Shown: piece by piece, positions 23,526-32,682 of the stretch
Layout of the letters: the number at the start of each line of letters is the position of its first letter
How positions within the stretch are numbered: the stretch's first letter is position 1
Origin: Synergistaceae bacterium
GTDB taxonomy: Bacteria > Synergistota > Synergistia > Synergistales > Aminobacteriaceae
DNA length: 38,326 nucleotides
Direction of reading: 5' to 3'
Assembly (NCBI GenBank): GCA_031272035.1
Contig: JAISUO010000110.1
Coordinates: 1-38,326, forward strand
Notes under the pieces: model-generated
What the model was told of the DNA's origin: nothing
Databases searched by the model: none
The model's input: only the letters and a program-made list of their open reading frames with translations
Position numbers and translations under genes: made by a program

Positions 23526-24565
23526 GGGATTTTATCCTCCTTCGGTGTCCTTGCGGCTTCCTTTTTGTCGCGAAGTCTGAGCCCCGCGGCATCGAGCCTG
23601 TCCCCTATTTCTTTCAGGGAAATTTTACCCAAATTACGAATTTTAAGAAGATCGTCCTTCGACTTCTGAAGCAGATCTCCTATCGTATGAATTCCTCCGC
23701 GCAACAGGCAGTTTTCACTGCGAATGGAGAGCTCCAGGTCTCGCACGGGACGAGCCAGAAACTCCGGTTCTCCAACCCCGGATTTCCGGATGAGCGAGGG
23801 CTCCGTCTCCGCCGGGGAAACTGCTCCGCCCTCCTTGTCCGCGCCGCGGTCGTCCCGAACCTCCAGCTTCGAAACCACGTGGCCGAAATACGAGTTGAGA
23901 ATCTGGGCGGCCTCGCAGACAGCGGCCTCGGGAGTCACGATTCCGTTCGTCCACACATCGAGGATCAGACGTTCATAGTCCGTCCTCTGTCCCACCCGCG
24001 CCGCTTCCACTTCGTAGTTCACCCGAAGCACGGGAGAAAAAACGGCGTCGGTCAGCAGCGCGTCCACAGGAAGGTACGTCGGCCGCGGGCGCTCCGAGGA
24101 GAGGTACCCCATCCCCTGCTCCACGTACAGATCCATGGAGAGATGAGAACCTTCTTCCAGCGTACAGATTTTTACATCCGGATCGACAAATTCGATTTCG
24201 CTGTCGACCTGAATGTCCTTTGCCGTTACGTTCGCCGGGCCTTCCAGGTCCAGATGCAGCATACGCACCTCTTTGGCCAGCGAACGAACCGGAACGTGCT
24301 TCAGGTTCATCAAAATCTCAATGACATCCTCCCGCACGCCCGGGACGGTACTGAACTCGTGCAGAACTCCCTCCATCCGGACGGAGGTAATGGCAGCCCC
24401 TCCGATGGAGGACAGCAAAACCCGACGCAACGCGTTACCCAGGGTCATGCCGTAGCCGCGCTCAAGCGGTTCAATGGTCAGGCGTCCCCGGGTCACCGTG
24501 TTGCTTTCTTCTTTGATTATTTCAATTGTTTCAGGCCGCAGAATTTCTTCTAACGTTTCCAACAT
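23522..24565 (-). CDS. rpoA: DNA-directed RNA polymerase alpha subunit
   Basis: 347 residues. The N-terminal domain that dimerises and seeds polymerase assembly is shown by EPLERGYGMTLGNALRRVLL and the GVREDVIEILMNLK region. The C-terminal domain that contacts promoter UP elements and activators is shown by DLELSIRSENCLLRGGIHTIGDL and LRKIRNLGKISLKEI-like sequence. An acidic, Gly-rich linker (about 235-250) joins the two. It follows rpsK by 61 bases; rpsD, usually found between them, is absent. It overlaps rplQ by four bases. Confidence 0.97.
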   Translation of the reverse strand: MLETLEEILRPETIEIIKEESNTVTRGRLTIEPLERGYGMTLGNALRRVLLSSIGGAAITSVRMEGVLHEFSTVPGVREDVIEILMNLKHVPVRSLAKEVRMLHLDLEGPANVTAKDIQVDSEIEFVDPDVKICTLEEGSHLSMDLYVEQGMGYLSSERPRPTYLPVDALLTDAVFSPVLRVNYEVEAARVGQRTDYERLILDVWTNGIVTPEAAVCEAAQILNSYFGHVVSKLEVRDDRGADKEGGAVSPAETEPSLIRKSGVGEPEFLARPVRDLELSIRSENCLLRGGIHTIGDLLQKSKDDLLKIRNLGKISLKEIGDRLDAAGLRLRDKKEAARTPKEDKIP

Positions 24566-24626
24566 AACTCCATGCTCCTATCTCCGCAGAGAATTCGACG
24601 ACCGACTCTGTATCACCCGTCAAACG

Positions 24627-25019
24627 CTACACGCGGCGTCGCTTGGGCGGTCGGCAGCCGTTATGAGGAATAGGGGTCGTATCCTTGATCTGATTCACCT
24701 GAAGGCCCGCCGCCTGCAACGAACGGATGGCAGATTCACGGCCGGGACCAGGGCCCCGGACAATGACGTCGATCTCCTGCACCCCGTGCTCCTGAGCTCC
24801 CTTTGCCACCTGCTGGGCCGCGATCTGTGCGGCAAACGGAGTGGATTTACGCGTTCCCTTGAACCCGACGTTGCCCCCGCTGGCCCAGGACAGAACGTTT
24901 CCGCCCTTGTCGCTGATGCACATGATCGTGTTGTTGAACGTCGAATAAATATGCGCCACTCCATAATTTATGTTCTTCTTCTCACGTTTTTTGCCCTTAC
25001 GAACAGTCCTCTTAGCCAC
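24627..25019 (-). CDS. rpsK: 30S ribosomal protein S11
   Basis: 130-residue platform protein of the small subunit. [22 protein letters not shown] and [24 protein letters not shown], then the terminal [18 protein letters not shown], match bacterial S11. The start is GTG 25019, with GGAGGCGA about eight bases before it. It lies 61 bases after rpsM in the alpha-operon segment. Confidence 0.97.
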   Translation of the reverse strand: MAKRTVRKGKKREKKNINYGVAHIYSTFNNTIMCISDKGGNVLSWASGGNVGFKGTRKSTPFAAQIAAQQVAKGAQEHGVQEIDVIVRGPGPGRESAIRSLQAAGLQVNQIKDTTPIPHNGCRPPKRRRV

Positions 25020-25080
25020 GCGTTTTTCGCCTCCACATGCTTTCTGTCGTCTTCACAGTCAATTCGACTTGAATCTCATT

Positions 25081-25458
25081 TTACTTGCCGGCCATCTTCT
25101 TGTTGGCGACGGTACGCCGCGGGCCCTTGCGGGTTCTGGCATTCGTTTTCGTCCTCTGCCCCCGAACGGGAAGTCCCAGTTTATGACGAATTCCTCTGTA
25201 GCAGCCGATGTCGATGAGGCGCTTGATGTTCATGGACACCTCACGCCGGAGGTCGCCTTCGACTCTGTAGTTATCCTCAATCTCGCGGCGAAGTTTCTGG
25301 GTATCCTCTTCCGTCAGATCCTTCACCCTCGTATCGGGATTTACTCCTGTTTTCGCCAGAATTTTCTGCGCTGAGGGCAGACCAATTCCGAAAATATACG
25401 TCAGAGCAATCTCCACGCGTTTTTCTCTGGGGATGTCCACTCCCGCTATACGAGCCAT
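25081..25458 (-). CDS. rpsM: 30S ribosomal protein S13
   Basis: 125-residue head protein that touches the P-site tRNA and the large subunit. [20 protein letters not shown], the helix-hairpin-helix [16 protein letters not shown] and the terminal [18 protein letters not shown] are conserved. ATG 25458 lies four bases after rpmJ, with GGAGGTAATCG upstream. In the alpha operon S4 often regulates this region, but no rpsD follows here. Confidence 0.97.
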   Translation of the reverse strand: MARIAGVDIPREKRVEIALTYIFGIGLPSAQKILAKTGVNPDTRVKDLTEEDTQKLRREIEDNYRVEGDLRREVSMNIKRLIDIGCYRGIRHKLGLPVRGQRTKTNARTRKGPRRTVANKKMAGK

Positions 25459-25462
25459 TCGA

Positions 25463-25588
25463 TTACCTCCTCACTCCCTGGCGCTGCTTGTGACGCTGAT
25501 CCCGGCTGCAGATGATCCGCACAACGCCACCGCGCCTCACCACACGGCAAAATTCACATATCGGCTTTACCGACGGTCTGACTTTCAT
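25463..25588 (-). CDS. rpmJ: 50S ribosomal protein L36, zinc-binding type
   Basis: 41 residues beginning [14 protein letters not shown]. The zinc ligands C11, C14, C27 and H33 are all present, so it is the cysteine-containing form. The C27-H33 spacing is one residue longer than usual (CSRDQRH), and the tail adds VRR after the conserved KHKQRQG-like end. GGAGGAGTGGGACC precedes ATG 25588. An upstream extension to 25660 is unrelated to L36 and not used. A 79-base gap with an eight-T run separates it from infA. Confidence 0.95.
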   Translation of the reverse strand: MKVRPSVKPICEFCRVVRRGGVVRIICSRDQRHKQRQGVRR

Positions 25589-25667
25589 GGTCCCACTCCT
25601 CCACCGAAACTTTATAAATTTTTCAGGGTTGTAAAAAAAAGCTGTACAAAAGCCGCTCACAAAGACC

Positions 25668-25904
25668 CTATTTATACCTGTAAATAATTCTCCCCCGCGT
25701 TAAATCATAAGGAGAAATTTCAACCAAAACCCGATCTCCCGGAAGTATTCGAATAAAATGCATTCGCATCTTGCCCGATACATGAGCCAAAAGTTTATGC
25801 CCGTTTTCCAGCTCCACGCGAAACATGGCGTTGGGAAGAGGTTCCGACACCACGCCCTTGGCCTCTATCACTTCTTCCTTCCCTGACGTTTCCTTATTTG
25901 CCAT
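25668..25904 (-). CDS. infA: Translation initiation factor IF-1
   Basis: S1-like OB-fold factor that occupies the A site during initiation. It is 78 residues from ATG 25904 and contains [38 protein letters not shown] and [18 protein letters not shown], near-complete matches to the family. An in-frame ATG at 25934 overlaps the preceding stop (ATGA) with GGAAG before it, and would add ten residues. The shorter form is closer to the usual 72 residues, so I prefer it, but the start is not settled. Confidence 0.95.
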   Translation of the reverse strand: MANKETSGKEEVIEAKGVVSEPLPNAMFRVELENGHKLLAHVSGKMRMHFIRILPGDRVLVEISPYDLTRGRIIYRYK

Positions 25905-25930
25905 TCGCTGCCCTGCCTCTCTGCTCCGAC

Positions 25931-26218
25931 TCATACGCTTTCTTCCGAGGTCCTCAAAAAACGCCGCAACTCTTCGTGATCGATTTCCCTGCCCTTTTCG
26001 ATGGACGCCATCGTTTCCGCGTCGAGAAAACGCCGCGTCGTCTGGATATGGCGGGGATTTTTAGACTTGGGCCGGGAAACGCTGAAATGCTTCGTGTCCA
26101 CCAGCGCCAGCCTGTTTTTGGCCAAAAATCCTGCAATCACGTATATATGCCCGACATCTTTACCCCTCTTCGAGATAACAACCTGCCCCACTCGATATTC
26201 GTCCGGCGATTTTTTCAT
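25931..26218 (-). CDS. KOW-domain RNA-binding protein (L14e-like)
   Basis: 95 residues with a KOW motif at the N-terminus: [23 protein letters not shown] (about 8-30), followed by [25 protein letters not shown]. It matches the small KOW proteins found between map and infA in many Firmicutes (ybzG position), which are thought to bind ribosomal RNA. The C-terminal half is charged and helical. It overlaps or abuts infA by the ATGA at 25931-25934. A ribosomal association is inferred from family and position. Confidence 0.88.
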   Translation of the reverse strand: MKKSPDEYRVGQVVISKRGKDVGHIYVIAGFLAKNRLALVDTKHFSVSRPKSKNPRHIQTTRRFLDAETMASIEKGREIDHEELRRFLRTSEESV

Positions 26219-26242
26219 TGTTTCCGGAATTTCTTTTCAAAA

Positions 26243-27025
26243 TCAATCCAGACGGCTTATCCACGGGGTCAAAATCTCGGGGCCATCATCCGTCACGACG
26301 ATGGACCTCTCAAAATGCGCCGCGTCGGAACCATCGGCAGTAACCACAACCCACTCGTCCGATCCGATCGCCACTTGCTCTTTTCCGGCCATAACCATGG
26401 GCTCAATGGCCAGGGTCATGCCGCACTGCAGGGTCACTCCCCTGCCCGGTTTCCCGAAGTTGGGAACCTGAGGCGCTTCGTGAAGTTTTTTCCCGACGCC
26501 GTGTCCGGTGTAATCCCGCACGATTCCGAACCCCTGCCCGAGAACGTAGCTCTCCACCGCGTACCCCACATCTCCCACGGTATTTCCCGTTTTCACAGCC
26601 GCAAGCGCCAAATTCAGAGCTTCCTCCGTGACCCGCAGCAGCTTTTTCCGTCCCACGTCAATGGTCCCAACCGGATAAGTGCAGGCCGCGTCTCCATAAT
26701 ATCCCTCAAGACACACCCCCACATCGACGCTGACGATGTCTCCTTCCGCCAGAATCCGACCATCGCTGGGAATACCGTGAACAATCTCCTCGTTCACCGA
26801 GGCGCACACCGTACCCGGAAAGGGAACAGCCGCGTGAAAAGGCCGATACCCTTTAAATGCCGCGGTTCCCCCCGAAAGTTCAATATATTTTTCCGCCACC
26901 CGATCCAGTTCGGCGGTGGAAACTCCCGGGCGAACCGTTTCTCTGAGCGCATCGAGGATATCGGCAACCACTTTTCCCGCTTTGCGCATCAGCACGATTT
27001 CTTCTTCCGTCTTAAGATATACCAT
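26243..27025 (-). CDS. map: Type I methionine aminopeptidase
   Basis: 260 residues; removes the initiator methionine from new proteins. All five metal ligands are present: D101 in SVDVGV, D112 in GDAAC, H175 in HGVGKKLHE, E208 in IEPM and E239 in HFERS. The substrate-contact H83 lies in EEIVHGIPSD. ATG 27025 falls inside the last 14 bases of adk, in another frame, so the two genes overlap. Next is the KOW protein gene. Confidence 0.97.
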   Translation of the reverse strand: MVYLKTEEEIVLMRKAGKVVADILDALRETVRPGVSTAELDRVAEKYIELSGGTAAFKGYRPFHAAVPFPGTVCASVNEEIVHGIPSDGRILAEGDIVSVDVGVCLEGYYGDAACTYPVGTIDVGRKKLLRVTEEALNLALAAVKTGNTVGDVGYAVESYVLGQGFGIVRDYTGHGVGKKLHEAPQVPNFGKPGRGVTLQCGMTLAIEPMVMAGKEQVAIGSDEWVVVTADGSDAAHFERSIVVTDDGPEILTPWISRLD

Positions 27026-27668
27026 GCTTCTCCAAAGTCATCTGTATTTTCGTAAATATTTCTTCCTGCGTTCCCGAGGCGTCGCACTCGTAAAGGATTC
27101 CCCGCTGCCCGTACCAGGCGACCAGAAGCGCCGTCTGCTCACGGTAGACCTTCAGACGATTGCGGATAACCTCTTCCTCGTCGTCTTCTCTCTGATACAG
27201 TTCTCCTCCGCAGGTCAGGCATCTTTTCCCCTCGGGTTCCCTCATCGTCAGAAGATTCGAGATTCCTCCGCAGGAACGGCAGGTCCTGCGATTTGTCAGA
27301 CGCTGAACGAGGACTTCCTCCTCGATCTTCAAAAGCAGAGCCCCGTCCAGAGGATAACCCCGTTCGTTCAGAACGGTCTCGAAGGCCTCGGCCTGAACGA
27401 TCGTGCGCGGAAACCCGTCCATAAGAAAGCCCTTTGCCACGTCCTTCTCCCGGAATCGCTCCGATACCATTTTAACGACAAGGCTGTCGGGAACGAGTTC
27501 CCCTCTGCTCATAAAGGACTCGGCCTGCAGACCCAGTTCCGTTTTTTCCTTCAGGTTCCTTCTGAAAATGTCCCCCGTGGAGATATGGACGCAACCATAT
27601 TTCTCCTTCAGCAAATTCGCCTGAGTTCCCTTACCTGCACCTGGAGCTCCCAAAAGAACCAGCCGCAT
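27012..27668 (-). CDS. adk: Adenylate kinase with Cys4 zinc LID
   Basis: 218 residues; interconverts ATP plus AMP and two ADP. The P-loop GAPGAGKGT is at 8-16, followed by STGDIFRRNL and FLMDGFPRT. The LID domain carries C130-x2-C133 and C150-x2-C153, a structural zinc site typical of Firmicutes-type and many anaerobe enzymes. ATG 27668 is followed downstream by a 14-base overlap with map. secY ends 34 bases upstream. Confidence 0.97.
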   Translation of the reverse strand: MRLVLLGAPGAGKGTQANLLKEKYGCVHISTGDIFRRNLKEKTELGLQAESFMSRGELVPDSLVVKMVSERFREKDVAKGFLMDGFPRTIVQAEAFETVLNERGYPLDGALLLKIEEEVLVQRLTNRRTCRSCGGISNLLTMREPEGKRCLTCGGELYQREDDEEEVIRNRLKVYREQTALLVAWYGQRGILYECDASGTQEEIFTKIQMTLEKHGIS

Positions 27669-27702
27669 CTCTCATCGACCTCCTTCCAGGCGTCTCGCAG
27701 CA

Positions 27703-29016
27703 TCACATGCGAAGCAGGCTTCCGGCTTTTCCTCCGGATTTTTTCAGAATTCCGTCATAATGACGCATCAGGAGCTGGGCTTCGATCTGATGCACCGTGT
27801 CCAGCGCGACGCCCACGACGATCAGAACCGCGGTTCCCCCGAAATAAAACGCGTTGGCTCCCATCAGCCCGGACATCAGGTTGGGGACAAGGGCCACCAC
27901 GGCCAGGAAGATCGCTCCGCCCAGGGTGATGCGCTCCATGACTTTGGTGATATAGTCCGCCGTGGGCTGACCCGGACGTATTCCCAAAATGAACCCGCCA
28001 TATTTCTTCATGTTGTTGGCGATGTCGTTGGGATTGAAGACCACCGCCGTGTAGAAATAAGAAAAGAAAACGATCAGCAGGATGTAACAAATCATGTAGA
28101 ACCAGCTTCCGTAAGCAAAAAGAGAGCGCAGAAAACGGCCCGCCGTGCTGTCTCCCAGAAAATTCGCCACCGTTGTGGGGAAAATCAGAAGCGAAGAGGC
28201 GAAGATGATGGGGATAACTCCCGACTGGTTCACACGAAGGGGAATGAAGGTGCTCTGCCCCCCATACACCTTGTTTCCAACGACTCTCTTGGCGTACTGC
28301 ACCGGCAGGCGGCGCTGACCCTCCTGAAGCAAAATACAGGCGGCCACCACAATCACCATCAGAATGAGAACGCCCAAAAGAACAAAAATATTCATGGATC
28401 CTGCGATCAACAGCCTCCAGGTTTGCATAACGGCCCCCGGCATACGCGCCACGATTCCCGCGAAAATCAGAAGGGAAATTCCATTTCCAATTCCGTGATC
28501 GGAAAGTTCCTCCCCCAGCCACATCACCGCGATGGAACCGGCCGTCAGCGTAATCGCCACGACAAAAGCGTCGAAAACCCCTCCCGAAAAAATGGGGGGA
28601 TTGCTGACGCTGCCCAGCCAGGTGGTCAGACCGATGGCCTGCACCACGGCAAAGGGAATCGAGCCGTAACGCGTCCACTGGATGATCTTCTTTCTTCCTT
28701 CCTCATTGTCCTTCTGCATCTTTTCCAGGTAAGGGAAGATCACCACCAGCAGCTGCATTACGATGCTGGAATTGATGTAGGGAGCCACTCCAAGAGAAAA
28801 AATGCTGAAACGACTGAGAGCTCCGCCTGAAAACAGGTTCAGGAAATCCAGGATACCACCGCTGCCGCTGTTGAAAAGAGCGGCCATCGCCTCGGTATCG
28901 ATGCCCGGTGCAGGGATATGAGCTCCAAGGCGAAAGATGAAAAGAGCCCCCAGCGTGAAAAGTATCCTTCTTTTCAGATCAGGGAGTCTGAAAGCATCGC
29001 CAAAGGATCCCAACAC
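27703..29016 (-). CDS. secY: Preprotein translocase subunit SecY
   Basis: 437 residues; the protein-conducting channel of the inner membrane. Ten hydrophobic helices can be traced. The first contains ILFTLGALFIFRLGAHIPAPG, the plug region SGGILDFLNLFSGGAL follows, and a cytoplasmic loop contains RRLPVQYAKRVVG. The GTG start at 29016 lies one base after the rplO stop, with GAGGTGAT upstream. It is the last membrane gene of the spc cluster before adk. Confidence 0.97.
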   Translation of the reverse strand: MLGSFGDAFRLPDLKRRILFTLGALFIFRLGAHIPAPGIDTEAMAALFNSGSGGILDFLNLFSGGALSRFSIFSLGVAPYINSSIVMQLLVVIFPYLEKMQKDNEEGRKKIIQWTRYGSIPFAVVQAIGLTTWLGSVSNPPIFSGGVFDAFVVAITLTAGSIAVMWLGEELSDHGIGNGISLLIFAGIVARMPGAVMQTWRLLIAGSMNIFVLLGVLILMVIVVAACILLQEGQRRLPVQYAKRVVGNKVYGGQSTFIPLRVNQSGVIPIIFASSLLIFPTTVANFLGDSTAGRFLRSLFAYGSWFYMICYILLIVFFSYFYTAVVFNPNDIANNMKKYGGFILGIRPGQPTADYITKVMERITLGGAIFLAVVALVPNLMSGLMGANAFYFGGTAVLIVVGVALDTVHQIEAQLLMRHYDGILKKSGGKAGSLLRM

Positions 29017-29017
29017 G

Positions 29018-29464
29018 TCAGATCACCTCTGCCTTCCCGCCCGCCGCCTCGATTTTCTGTCTGGCGCTTTGACTGATCGCGTTGACCCGGAGAGTGAATG
29101 CCCTGTCTACCTCTCCCTTTGCGAGAACTTTGACGGGCAGGGACGCCGAGCGGACAAGCCCCGCGTTGTGAAGCTCCCGCACCGTAATTTCCTGTCCGCT
29201 TTCAAATTTTTCATTCAGCAGACTCAGGTTGACAATCTGATATTCTTTCGCGAAACGTGCGTTGTTGAACCCTCGTTTGGGAATTCTGCGGGAAAGAGGC
29301 ATCTGGCCTCCCTCGAAACCAGGGCCCACTCCGCCGCCCGTGCGGGATTTGTGTCCCTTGTTTCCCTTACCCGCCGTTTTTCCCGTCCCGCTGCCGGTTC
29401 CCTGTCCCAGACGTTTTGGCGCGCGTTTGGCTCCGGGAACCGCTCGGAGATCATGCAGGTTCAT
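29018..29464 (-). CDS. rplO: 50S ribosomal protein L15
   Basis: 148 residues starting MNLHDLRAVPGAKRAPKRLG. The Gly/Lys-rich GSGTGKTAGKGNKGHKSRTG and the FEGGQMPLSRRIPKRGF motif are diagnostic. ATG 29464 overlaps the rpmD stop (ATGA). A frame extension upstream to 29641 runs through rpmD in another frame and is not coding. It precedes secY by a single base. Confidence 0.96.
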   Translation of the reverse strand: MNLHDLRAVPGAKRAPKRLGQGTGSGTGKTAGKGNKGHKSRTGGGVGPGFEGGQMPLSRRIPKRGFNNARFAKEYQIVNLSLLNEKFESGQEITVRELHNAGLVRSASLPVKVLAKGEVDRAFTLRVNAISQSARQKIEAAGGKAEVI

Positions 29465-29661
29465 CTGTCCACACCTCCCTGGTCGTCGGATATATCCTTC
29501 ACAAGATGACGGACCTTCTCGATCATGCCGCGGATCTGAGGGGTATCCTCGTGCTCCACGACGGACTGCAGTTTTTTGAATCCAAGGGCCTCCAGCGTCC
29601 GTTTCTGCCGGGCGGGAAAGCCGATGGCGCTTTTGACCCATTTAATCCTGATATTGGCCAT
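29461..29661 (-). CDS. rpmD: 50S ribosomal protein L30
   Basis: 66 residues: IRIKWVKSAIGFPARQKRTLEALGFKKL and IRGMIEKVRHLVK match bacterial L30. The C-terminal extension (DISDDQGGVDR) is slightly longer than typical. GGAGGTCGTACCCATC precedes ATG 29661. It sits between rpsE and rplO as usual and overlaps rplO by four bases. Confidence 0.96.
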   Translation of the reverse strand: MANIRIKWVKSAIGFPARQKRTLEALGFKKLQSVVEHEDTPQIRGMIEKVRHLVKDISDDQGGVDR

Positions 29662-29676
29662 GATGGGTACGACCTC

Positions 29677-30195
29677 CTATTCCGCCGCGACAGCGGGCTC
29701 GGGAGCTTTTTTACCCCTGAGTCTGAAAATCTCGTCCACTGTGCGGCTCTCTTTCAGCGCCTCCAGGGTCGCCCAGGCCACGTTGATGGAGTTGGACGTA
29801 CGGCCCACCACTTTCGTGACCACGTTTTTCACTCCCCCAAGCTCCATGATGGCGCGCACCACACCGCCCGCGATGACTCCCGTACCGGCGGGGGCCGGCT
29901 TCAAAAGAACGCTGGCCGCTCCGAACTGTCCCTGAACGGGATGGGGCAGGGTATCACCCATGCGCTTCAACTCGACCAGGTCCTTTCCGGCCTTGTCGAT
30001 CCCCTTGCGAACGGCCTCGGATATTTCCTTGGCCTTGCCGATGGCGACGCCCACATAACGATTTTCGTCTCCCACCACCACAAGGACGGCAAACTTGAAT
30101 CGTTTTCCTCCCTTGACGACCTTGCTCACGCGGTTGATGGCGACGACGCGCTCCTTCAGTTCCAAACCCTTGGCATCGATTCTCTTTTTGATCAT
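29677..30195 (-). CDS. rpsE: 30S ribosomal protein S5
   Basis: 172 residues; a decoding-fidelity protein. [40 protein letters not shown] and the later [24 protein letters not shown] and [17 protein letters not shown] are conserved S5 blocks. ATG 30195 lies 21 bases after rplR. The C-terminal tail ([12 protein letters not shown]) is short and Ala-rich. Confidence 0.97.
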   Translation of the reverse strand: MIKKRIDAKGLELKERVVAINRVSKVVKGGKRFKFAVLVVVGDENRYVGVAIGKAKEISEAVRKGIDKAGKDLVELKRMGDTLPHPVQGQFGAASVLLKPAPAGTGVIAGGVVRAIMELGGVKNVVTKVVGRTSNSINVAWATLEALKESRTVDEIFRLRGKKAPEPAVAAE

Positions 30196-30216
30196 AATCT
30201 GCCTGCTCTCCCCGAA

Positions 30217-30582
30217 TCAGAACCTGAGACCGGCCTCGCGAGCCGCGTCCGCCAGTGCTTTGATTTTTCCGTGATACAGATGTCCTCCGCGATCGAAGAC
30301 CACCGATTCGATGCCTCTGGCTTTGGCTCGCTCCGCGGCAAGTTTGCCCACGATTTTGGCCGCATCGATATTGCAGGTTCCCTTCAAGCCGCTTTGAATG
30401 TCCTTTTCCAGCGTGGAAGCCGAGGCCAGGGTATGCCCCTTTTCGTCGTCGACCAGCTGCACGTAAATATGACTAAGACTGTGATAGACGGCCATGCGCG
30501 GAGTCTCCGCAGTACCGGAAAGCGTACGGCGCAGACGCTGATGGCGAATCACCCGCATGTCGTTTCTGCTTCTTTTTTTCAT
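30217..30582 (-). CDS. rplR: 50S ribosomal protein L18
   Basis: 121 residues; binds 5S r[43 protein letters not shown] and [24 protein letters not shown] are typical. ATG 30582 was preferred over the GTG at 30591 because GAGGTGG lies just before it. It is placed between rplF and rpsE. Confidence 0.96.
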   Translation of the reverse strand: MKKRSRNDMRVIRHQRLRRTLSGTAETPRMAVYHSLSHIYVQLVDDEKGHTLASASTLEKDIQSGLKGTCNIDAAKIVGKLAAERAKARGIESVVFDRGGHLYHGKIKALADAAREAGLRF

Positions 30583-30600
30583 CAAATCCACCTCACACCG

Positions 30601-31140
30601 CTACTTCGCGCCGGTTTTGCCGGCCTTGCGGACGATATGCTCGTCCGAATAGCGAATTCCCTTTCCGTGGTAGGGCTCAGGAGGACGAACCGCGCGGATG
30701 ACGGCGCAGGTTTCTCCCACAAGCTGCTTATCGTTCCCTTTGACAATGAACTTGATCGGGTTTTCCACCACGATCTCAATTCCCTTTGGCGGGTCGAACT
30801 CCACAGGGTGGGAATATCCCACGTTCAAAACGAGTTTTTTGCCCTGCATCTGCGCGCGCCAGCCGACTCCCACGATCTCCAGAGTCTTCTGGAAGCCCTC
30901 GGTCACCCCCGTGACCATGTTGGCCACAAGAGCCCGGGTCATTCCGTGCCAGGCGCAGGTCTGCTTCTCGTCGTTCTCTCTGGCGACCACAATCCGGCCG
31001 TCTTCCACAGCGACCGAAATGCCAGGCATCAGAGGAGTCTGCAGCTCGCCGCGGGTCCCCTTCACCAGAATTTTATCCTCTTTCACGGTAACGGTCGTCC
31101 CTTTCGGGAGAGGAATCGCCTTTCGTCCTATACGAGACAT
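30601..31140 (-). CDS. rplF: 50S ribosomal protein L6
   Basis: 179 residues. MSRIGRKAIPLPKGTTVTVK starts the protein, and the conserved C-terminal RPPEPYHGKGIRYSDEHIVRKAGKTG ends it. The two-domain layout and the central VGVGWRAQMQGKKLVLNVGYSHPV fit bacterial L6 near the factor-binding site. ATG 31140 lies 16 bases after rpsH. Confidence 0.97.
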   Translation of the reverse strand: MSRIGRKAIPLPKGTTVTVKEDKILVKGTRGELQTPLMPGISVAVEDGRIVVARENDEKQTCAWHGMTRALVANMVTGVTEGFQKTLEIVGVGWRAQMQGKKLVLNVGYSHPVEFDPPKGIEIVVENPIKFIVKGNDKQLVGETCAVIRAVRPPEPYHGKGIRYSDEHIVRKAGKTGAK

Positions 31141-31156
31141 CTACTCTCCCCTCCTC

Positions 31157-31561
31157 CTACCAGACATAGCAGAGAACTTCTCCGCCCAGGCCCAGTTTTG
31201 CGGCTTCCGCTCCGGATTTCAGACCCTGAGAGGTCGAAACCACCGCAAGTCCAAGCCCACCCATCACCAGAGGCAGTCTGTCCCGGCCCACGTAAATCCG
31301 CCGGCCCGGTTTGCTGATCCTGCGAAGTCCCTGAATGACGCGTTCCCGCTCCGGACCATAGGAGAGGAATATCCTGATGGAGGCGTAGGGCTTTTTGGGG
31401 TCCGTAATCGTCTTGAAGTTTTTGATGTAGCCCTCTTCTTTCAGAATCCTTGCGATCGCCAGTTTTATTTTGCTCGCAGGAACATCCACACTCTCGCTGT
31501 ATATCATGTTCGCGTTGCGCACTCTCGTGAGCATATCCGCGATGGGATCGTTAACGTACAT
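31157..31561 (-). CDS. rpsH: 30S ribosomal protein S8
   Basis: 134 residues; a central-domain organiser of 16S rRNA and, in enterobacteria, repressor of the spc operon. [15 protein letters not shown] at the start and [28 protein letters not shown] at the end are diagnostic. ATG 31561 lies 21 bases after rpsN. No spc-type repressor site was searched for in detail. Confidence 0.97.
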   Translation of the reverse strand: MYVNDPIADMLTRVRNANMIYSESVDVPASKIKLAIARILKEEGYIKNFKTITDPKKPYASIRIFLSYGPERERVIQGLRRISKPGRRIYVGRDRLPLVMGGLGLAVVSTSQGLKSGAEAAKLGLGGEVLCYVW

Positions 31562-31582
31562 ATCTGTTGCCCCCTGTCCGGC

Positions 31583-31768
31583 CTACCAGCTCGACTTGAC
31601 TACGCCGGGTATTCTGCCCTCGCGGGCAAGCTTACGGAAGCAGCAACGGCACATGTCAAACATCCTCATATAGGCGTGTACCCTTCCGCACAGCGGGCAG
31701 CGGTTATGCTGCCGCACCTCGAACTTCGGGGGTAAGGTCGCCTTGTGCCTCATAGCTTTTCTCGCCAT
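31583..31768 (-). CDS. rpsN: 30S ribosomal protein S14, zinc-binding short form
   Basis: 61 residues, the short type Z (zinc) form. The ligands C24-x2-C27 and C40-x2-C43 are intact, with an additional C42. The end, [18 protein letters not shown], is the standard S14 C-terminus. The basic N-terminus ([10 protein letters not shown]) is conserved. It lies between rplE and rpsH. Confidence 0.97.
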   Translation of the reverse strand: MARKAMRHKATLPPKFEVRQHNRCPLCGRVHAYMRMFDMCRCCFRKLAREGRIPGVVKSSW

Positions 31769-31786
31769 TCTTCGCTGTCTCCCCTC

Positions 31787-32329
31787 TTAACGGTTGAAGG
31801 GCACTCCCATGCCCCTGAGAAGCGCGTACGCCTCTTCATCGCTGTTCGCCGAGGTCACAATCGTAACATTCATGCCCCGCGGCCGAATAACCTTATCGTA
31901 CGAGATTTCGGGGAAAATGAGCTGCTCCCGCAGACCGAGGTTGTAGTTTCCCCGACCGTCGAATCCGCGTTTCGAAATTCCCTGAAAATCCTTGATGCTC
32001 GGCAGCGCCAGAGAGATCAGCCTGTCGAGAAACTCCCACATGCGCGTTCCTCTGAGCGTGACCGTGCAGGCCACAGGCATCCCCTCGCGTACCTTGAACC
32101 CCGCAACCGATTTCTTCGCCCGCTTCAGAAGAGGCTGCTGTCCCGTAATGGCTCTCAGCTCGGCGATAGCCGCGTCCATGAACTTGATGTCCACCTTCGC
32201 GTCACCGACTCCGATGTTCACCACAACCTTCTGAACACGGGGAAGCTGCATCACGTTTTTGTAGCTGAACTCCTTCATCAGCGCGGGACAAATTTCCGTT
32301 TTATACTTTTCCAAAATGCGCGGTGTCAT
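31787..32329 (-). CDS. rplE: 50S ribosomal protein L5
   Basis: 180 residues; contacts 5S rRNA and the P-site tRNA. YKTEICPALMKEFSYKNVMQ, KVVVNIGVGDAKVD, ITGQQPLLKRAKKSVAGFKVREGMP and the terminal NSDEEAYALLRGMGVPF match bacterial L5. ATG 32329 lies 14 bases after rplX. Confidence 0.97.
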   Translation of the reverse strand: MTPRILEKYKTEICPALMKEFSYKNVMQLPRVQKVVVNIGVGDAKVDIKFMDAAIAELRAITGQQPLLKRAKKSVAGFKVREGMPVACTVTLRGTRMWEFLDRLISLALPSIKDFQGISKRGFDGRGNYNLGLREQLIFPEISYDKVIRPRGMNVTIVTSANSDEEAYALLRGMGVPFNR

Positions 32330-32343
32330 TTCCGACTCTCCCT

Positions 32344-32667
32344 TCAGGCTCGGTCAATGATCTCGCTGCATTTTCTGCAGACGCGAACTTTTTTGCCGCT
32401 CTCCAAAAAGGAAGAGCCCACCCTTGTGGCGGCCCCGCACTGAGGGCACACCAGCATCACCTTGGAAGCGTAAATGGGCGCTTCCTGTCGATGTATGCCG
32501 GCCTGGGGATTTTTCTGACTCGGTTTCATGTGGCGCGAAACCATGTTGATTCCCTCCACAACGACCATGTCTCTGTCGGGAATGCGCCTCAGGATCTTCC
32601 CCTCTTTCCCCTTATCCTTTCCGGATATGACGCGGACCCGGTCGTTCTTCTTAATTCTCATCGTCAT
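32344..32667 (-). CDS. rplX: 50S ribosomal protein L24
   Basis: 107 residues with the KOW motif DRVRVISGKDKGKEGKIL near the N-terminus and VEGINMVSRHMKPSQKNPQAG in the middle. Two CxxC pairs (CPQC and CRKC) occur in the C-terminal part, as in many L24 proteins that may bind zinc. AGGAGG lies 11 bases before ATG 32667. An alternative ATG at 32661 is too far from it. Confidence 0.97.
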   Translation of the reverse strand: MTMRIKKNDRVRVISGKDKGKEGKILRRIPDRDMVVVEGINMVSRHMKPSQKNPQAGIHRQEAPIYASKVMLVCPQCGAATRVGSSFLESGKKVRVCRKCSEIIDRA

Positions 32668-32682
32668 CGTGCAATGCGCCTC

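Noticed and set aside
25589-25667. Eight-T run between infA and rpmJ as a terminator
   Set aside because: No stable stem precedes it, and ribosomal genes continue immediately after it in the same direction.
29416-31317. Plus-strand open frame of 633 codons opposite ribosomal protein genes
   Set aside because: It runs antisense to rplO, rpmD, rpsE, rplR and rplF, all certain genes. It is an artefact of their codon use.
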